The position numbers and the translations under genes were made by a program. Shown in pieces: positions 12,801 through 15,017 of a stretch of 15,017 bases of DNA (positions within the stretch are counted from its first letter, which is position 1; every line of letters starts with the position of its first letter). Below the pieces are notes generated by a model that saw only the letters and a program-made list of their open reading frames with translations, had not been told where the DNA came from and did not search any database. The stretch covers positions 1 to 15,017 of the forward strand of contig JAIRTK010000066.1 of assembly GCA_031254955.1 (NCBI GenBank), given 5' to 3'. Source of the stretch: Opitutaceae bacterium. GTDB taxonomy: Bacteria > Verrucomicrobiota > Verrucomicrobiia > Opitutales > Opitutaceae.

Positions 12801-15017
12801 TACGGCGTCCTGCGGAGGGGTGAGAATCGAGGGCGGTATCTGGACGCGGAGCGGGACGGCGGCGGAGGTGATTTTTTCGCGCGAGAGGTCGGTGATTTCG
12901 ACATCGTAGGCGCCGCTGTCGGCGACCCGCGCGGCGGGAAGCGAGAGTTCGCCGGTGGTGGCGCCGGGGATGGGGGCGCCGTTTTTGCGCCATTGGTATT
13001 CGAGCGGCGGGGTGCCGGTGGCGGCGACGGAGAGCGAGACCGGCGAGCCGTCCGGCACGGTGGAGGGGTGCAGGGCGGGTTGCCGGGTGATGGCGAGGTT
13101 GACGAGGTTTTCCCGGACGAGCACCACGGCGAGGGCGGAGGTCGTCGAGGCGGAGCCGCCGCTGTTGCGCACGATGACGCGGTATTTGCCTTGGTCGGCG
13201 TCCTGGACGGCGGGGAGGGTCAGGCTGGCGCCGGTGGCGCCGGGGATGGGCGCGTCCCAGAAGGTCCATTGATAGAGAATCGGGGCGGTGCTCGTGGCGG
13301 AGACGGCGAGGGTGACGGGCGCGCCGCGCTCCACGATGGTCCTGGCGGCGGGTTGCTCCAGAATGACGGGCGGCACCGCCATGCCGGTGACGTGGTAGTA
13401 GCCGCTCGCGCCGGAGGCGAGGCGGAGGGCGTCGAGGCGGTTCGCGGACGCGATGGCGGTGACGCGGGAGGCGAACACGACGCCGATGGTGGCGAGCCGG
13501 TTGTCGAGGCCGAAGAGGTCGAGCGGCGCGGCGCCGCTGGTGAGGGTGGGCGGGACGGTGGCGGTGAATGCGCGGGCGTCGTCGGCGAGCACGGGGTTTA
13601 CCCAGATGTCGAGTTTTTTCGCGGCGGTGTCGTAGGAGAACACCACGAGCGCGGTCTCGCCGAGGGTGAAGACGCCGGGGGCGACCGACTCGGAGCGGTC
13701 GGCGGCGCGCACGACGAGCGCGCGGCCCCTGGCGTAGAGCCAGGAGGCCGCGGTGGTCTCGGCGTTGTCACCGAGGGCGCCGGAGACGTTGAAGGTGAGG
13801 CCGGCGATTTGGTCTTCGGCGAGGTTGCGGACGAGGAAGCTGCCCCAGACCGCGCCGGAGAGCGGCGAGGCGAGCGCGCGGAGTTGCTGGCGGGTGCCGG
13901 CGGCGTAGTTCAGCCACAGGCTGCGCGGGGCGAAGGGCGCCTCGACCGGCTGGACGGCGCCGTAGCGCGTGGAGGCGGGGGCGTCGAGGTCGCCTTCGGC
14001 CACTTGCACCGCCGCGCTGCCGCTGCTCCAGCGGTCGCCTTCGAAGCCGATGCCTTTGCCGTCGTTGGCCGCGCCGTTGAGGTTGCCGACGGCGTAGTCG
14101 TTGAAGTCGGCCACCACGGGCGCCTCGCCCCGGTCGGTGGGGAGGATGGTGAGCGTGGCGGTCGTGGAGAAGGTGAAATACTGTTCCGGGTAGTCGGCGT
14201 TGAGCACTTTTACGGTGTAGTCGCCGGCGTCGGCCAGTTGCACGTCGGGGAGGTCGAGGGCGGCGTCGGTGGCGCCGGGGATTTCCGCGCCGTCGCGGAA
14301 CCATTGGTAGGCGAGCGGGCTGACGCTGGTGGCGCTGACGGCGAGGCGCGCGGTGGTGGCGCCGGCGACGGTCTGGCTGGCGGGTTGCTCCAGGATGATG
14401 GGCGGGCCGAGCACGGCGAGCGTGAGGGGGGCGGAGTCAAGCGGGACGCCGGCGAGGTCGTTGAGCCGCACGGAGTAGGCGCCGCTGTCGGCGGGTTCCA
14501 CGGGGTCGATGGCGTAGGTGGCCGAGGTCGCGCCGGCGATGTCCGCGCCGTCCTTCAGCCATTGGTAGGCGAGCGGCTCGGTGCCGGTGGCGGAGACAAT
14601 CATCGAGACCGCCGTCCCCGTGTGCACGGTCGAGGAGGGGACGAGTTGGAGCGAGAGGACCTCAAGGTTCACTTTTTCGTCGTCGAAAATCAACGCGGCG
14701 CGCTCGGAGAGCACGGAGCCGGTGCCGGCGGCGTGGGAGACTTGGACTTCATACCAGCCCCGGTTGTCGCGGTTCGCGCGGGAGACGGCGAGCGTGGCCG
14801 TCGTGCCCGTGAGGATGTCGGTGCCGCTGTGCCGCCATTGGTAGGCGAGCGGCCCAAGGCCGGTGGCGGACACGGTGAAGAGGGCCGGTTCGCCGGTGCC
14901 CGGCGGGTCAAACGCGACGACTTGCGAGGCCGGCTGCGTGAGGATGACCGGCGGGACGGCCTTGCCGGTGACGTGGTAGTAGCCGTCGGTGCCGGAGGAG
15001 AGGCGGATTGAGTCGAG
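6870..15017 (-). CDS. Giant modular cell-surface protein (>2,715 residues): Ig-like arrays, LamG-like and DNRLRE/CBM96-like domains, helical putative glycan-active region, NHL propeller, C-terminal sorting tail; N-terminus outside window
   Basis: The frame has no stop up to the window edge. The GTG at 14873 sits inside an Ig domain and is not the start. Residues are counted from the edge. Ig-like modules, each with a YQW-type Trp and usually a GAPIPGAT-like turn, lie around W61, 153, 239, 584, 676, 761, 2031, 2121, 2211 and 2293. A LamG/ConA-like beta-sandwich lies at ~298-544 (VVADFNDYAVGNLNG to GYYHVTG). A DNRLRE/CBM96-like domain lies at ~816-1034 (YLLFDLPL, WAENTLTWTDAPA). Residues ~1190-1780 are rich in helical hairpins (YLADARTLADAYIKYRY, RWESLLEMSELAAAAG), as in alpha/alpha-toroid polysaccharide lyases or glycosidases. 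A beta-sandwich follows (RLYLAFSNQSATEVTATVTV). Six LYVADTGN-type NHL blades span ~2348-2657. The tail is a Gly/Ser linker, IPTLWALALLTLALTA and RRLR. Predicted role: surface binding and perhaps cleavage of a polysaccharide. The enzyme family and catalytic residues are unassigned. The next gene on the strand starts 686 bp downstream. Confidence 0.93.
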   Translation of the reverse strand, partial: LDSIRLSSGTDGYYHVTGKAVPPVILTQPASQVVAFDPPGTGEPALFTVSATGLGPLAYQWRHSGTDILTGTTATLAVSRANRDNRGWYEVQVSHAAGTGSVLSERAALIFDDEKVNLEVLSLQLVPSSTVHTGTAVSMIVSATGTEPLAYQWLKDGADIAGATSATYAIDPVEPADSGAYSVRLNDLAGVPLDSAPLTLAVLGPPIILEQPASQTVAGATTARLAVSATSVSPLAYQWFRDGAEIPGATDAALDLPDVQLADAGDYTVKVLNADYPEQYFTFSTTATLTILPTDRGEAPVVADFNDYAVGNLNGAANDGKGIGFEGDRWSSGSAAVQVAEGDLDAPASTRYGAVQPVEAPFAPRSLWLNYAAGTRQQLRALASPLSGAVWGSFLVRNLAEDQIAGLTFNVSGALGDNAETTAASWLYARGRALVVRAADRSESVAPGVFTLGETALVVFSYDTAAKKLDIWVNPVLADDARAFTATVPPTLTSGAAPLDLFGLDNRLATIGVVFASRVTAIASANRLDALRLASGASGYYHVTGMAVPPVILEQPAARTIVERGAPVTLAVSATSTAPILYQWTFWDAPIPGATGASLTLPAVQDADQGKYRVIVRNSGGSASTTSALAVVLVRENLVNLAITRQPALHPSTVPDGSPVSLSVAATGTPPLEYQWRKNGAPIPGATTGELSLPAARVADSGAYDVEITDLSREKITSAAVPLRVQIPPSILTPPQDAVSYQGGPASFVVEAEGTDITYQWKRNGAPIPAPQGTAGATLALAALTAADHGASYTVVVANGVGSVESAPATLTLKDSTPPGANGVARPAADAAVAGGAQAADNLDRTGLSVAAFDTARARKSYLLFDLPLAVESADATAASLTLTLGGAPFINGGTGAMHPRNPVRLRLHGLIDNAPAWAENTLTWTDAPARADSATAPGPGTVPLAETTVDVATRLAGDTVTFADPRLAQFLNWAAGRRGDLYGNGHAGDTDHRLTLVLTSIDEGADFAGVRFADKETGERSAPLLVFDTTPAPAPALENDRYAVALAADLGVEVTDKDTGATAHFAAAFEVLYNTGDPGLTTTQAITDAAATNITLPSWKTDLPALAELPGNRAHDYGAATGTRTALTPVRASIADGRILWRFAPSDTAIAGFHAALELPAGAAPPRLRWTLAPAGARHYAVSFTGLPEVPNTDIDAFYMPGVWDGRRFPSKQYVIDEIRSTTPAVLRKLAGQTVVAGAAVDPFEIPARVSTRYNGLFGLCATDFTATQSLPAIAAPLYGGAGSRTDGTLSFSVRLIVRDGTLDAALRDVVTGVYGFRDYRSNLAGGSLNTALDNLMDFLLDETVDPRDGLPKGYSYWRANEKANEYVNDNPDTVRFQSAAAALGLALVRDDADYYEKRALPTIEYFVSRSKDAMVFTGTGAVAPLGGPLASYYATDYFALSALTGGRTSAYATLAGQSWTQAVSADSTFTDKTLLGAIGAGATLTRLQVLGDDAHRGGWSFKLWHSLIAGYKATGQAEYLADARTLADAYIKYRYTAGPATDFADVANSFWNQIGGRWESLLEMSELAAAAGDDAGAATYAEHAAKAMDEFIRHIQFAPALNEFNVDGHSVTHPAIRSSLVSEVGLTSEASASSVSHRGIFMSAYAAPSLMRVAALTADPFYAAVGRSGIIGRWLNYPGYTIRNEYRAGQLTAAWPLRWYGIDPDYKGNAVTAHMNHPAMLASIAIDFLMADAEYKSLGAVKFPWQFSDSKAYFRGRVFGGAPGVFYGESGVWPWLPRGLVTLSGENAVQLNYVAGHGNGRLYLAFSNQSATEVTATVTVRADKVNLAPGARMTLWRDNVPQNPGAFTNGATTVTVSPGGFTAIAIDDAAPALGLQADYRHGHGDDLPEESFSQRDDPTLERVTGMVLSLSPSRQNAYIYVASGTGVLQSATLTYSIDGGPEQTTPVKNAFPFEFSVPLPPDAQQFAYTLSGMPAAAGPAVDVSDTLYLVSPPRITRQPAAAQSRTAGEAVLFTVETNDPDGHHYTYQWFKSGSPDEPIPGATAASYGFLCTTADDGNEYYVAVTKGRIRLESNRATLTVSPTPDVLITTNVPGSAVTLDEGASHTLAIVAQNADGYQWFKDGAPIPGAVSDSLLLAGAAYEAGDYYVVAYGLVNGARGSVLSATVTVNINPSTPGAPAITTQPQGRAAPAGTAFALSVVATGAASYQWYHNGAALDGEISPVLNLSGAWTDNGDYHVVISNPAGSIVSRRVVVSILPGSANIIEQPADSIVRHGVPSALTVTVAGEAQFQWRKDGVPIPGAIYPALTLSGSPAEAGVYDVVITTSAGDIISAPATVTIAPAPDSHFAHSSALATDASGTLYVADASRHVIQALSPGQNLATFAGTLDSPGALDGLGLAAKFNTPSGLAARSGTLYVADTGNNSIRAVTLATSRVSTLLSGTPSDPAQQHSQLTALAVDAEGTLYVADTGRHVILRVNASGSVATLAGMADHSGTTSAGGTLAQFNAPAGLALLETAGAGALLYVADTGNHTIRVIDLASNEVTTIAGRPETAGSEDGTGSDALLNAPRGLVLEDGDLYFVDTGNSLVRKLSSGTIATLAGYPGIGAMPGVPGFKDGAGSDAWFAHPEALALAPDGTLYVADTGNKAIRAIDASDNVTTLTVTATTGGDTTPPPSGGTGGGGGASSGGGGGIPTLWALALLTLALTARRLRAP
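6873..7020 (-). other. C-terminal sorting tail (IPTL/GlyGly-CTERM-like)
   Basis: The last ~48 residues are a Thr/Pro/Gly/Ser linker (TPPPSGGTGGGGGASSGGGG), then IPTL, a ~14-residue hydrophobic segment (WALALLTLALTA) and a basic end RRLRAP. This three-part form is shared by the PEP-CTERM, IPTL-CTERM and GlyGly-CTERM families, which are processed at the membrane by exosortase- or rhombosortase-type enzymes. The processing enzyme is not in this window. Confidence 0.75.
7045..7960 (-). repeat. Six NHL repeats forming a predicted six-bladed beta-propeller (within the giant gene)
   Basis: Six copies of an L-Y-[VF]-[AV]-D-[TA]-[GS]-[NR] motif are visible: LYVADASRHVIQAL, LYVADTGNNSIRAV, LYVADTGRHVILRV, LYVADTGNHTIRVI, LYFVDTGNSLVRKL and LYVADTGNKAIRAI. 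At DNA level the GTGTCGGCGACGTA word recurs near 7085, 7430, 7605 and 7754, with variants near 7265 and 7917. The blade count fits a closed NHL propeller, a fold usually used for protein or ligand binding. It sits directly before the sorting tail. Confidence 0.88.

Noticed and set aside
14871..14873. GTG at 14873 as the start of the giant gene
   Set aside because: It falls in the middle of an Ig domain (FTVSATG), and the frame continues upstream with more Ig and LamG-like sequence to the window edge.
7134..15011. A stop-free frame of about 2,600 codons on the + strand opposite the giant gene
   Set aside because: The product is a Gly/Val/Ala/Arg/Glu-rich string with no recognisable domain, while the minus strand shows Ig, NHL and sorting-tail motifs. 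High GC at third positions removes stops from the opposite frame.

Overview
This GC-rich window carries three genes for large secreted or cell-surface proteins, separated by two repeat-laden gaps. The style suggests a Verrucomicrobiota bacterium, probably Opitutaceae: a type V autotransporter with beta-strand passenger repeats, strings of Ig-like modules with the 'YQW...NGAPIPGAT' signature, an NHL propeller before a Gly-rich C-terminal sorting tail, and interspersed palindromic repeats between genes. The taxonomic call is an inference from style. No rRNA or marker gene is present.

Layout: (1) Positions 3-3986 (+) hold the C-terminal 1,327 codons of an autotransporter. Its passenger contains a duplicated ~375-residue module, and the protein ends in a beta-barrel with terminal residues FNW. 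(2) Positions 3987-5136, between convergent genes, appear non-coding. They are packed with mobile or repetitive DNA: a MITE-like inverted-repeat structure, REP-like palindromes, a hairpin doublet between 11-bp direct repeats, a perfect 28-bp inverted pair, a ~150-nt pyrimidine-rich tract and one copy of a composite repeat. (3) Positions 5137-6183 (-) encode a 348-residue secreted beta-repeat protein that looks like an autotransporter passenger without a barrel. (4) Positions 6184-6869 hold a possible 37-codon ORF, a very G-rich tract, the second copy of the composite repeat and a third copy of the 28-bp element. (5) Positions 6870-15017 (-) encode at least 2,715 residues of a giant modular protein, open at its N-terminus. 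It has ten Ig-like domains, a LamG/ConA-like domain, a DNRLRE/CBM96-like domain, a large helical region that may be a carbohydrate-active enzyme, a six-bladed NHL propeller and a C-terminal sorting signal.

All three proteins are exported by recognisable routes (autotransporter barrel, Sec signal peptide, C-terminal sorting tail). The locus is therefore best read as a cell-surface cluster for adhesion or polysaccharide handling. Gene 2 lies between two same-orientation copies of the composite repeat, so it could behave as a recombinational cassette. The two outer genes run off the window, so their true starts and upstream regulation cannot be seen. The long open frames opposite genes 2 and 3 are codon-bias shadows.
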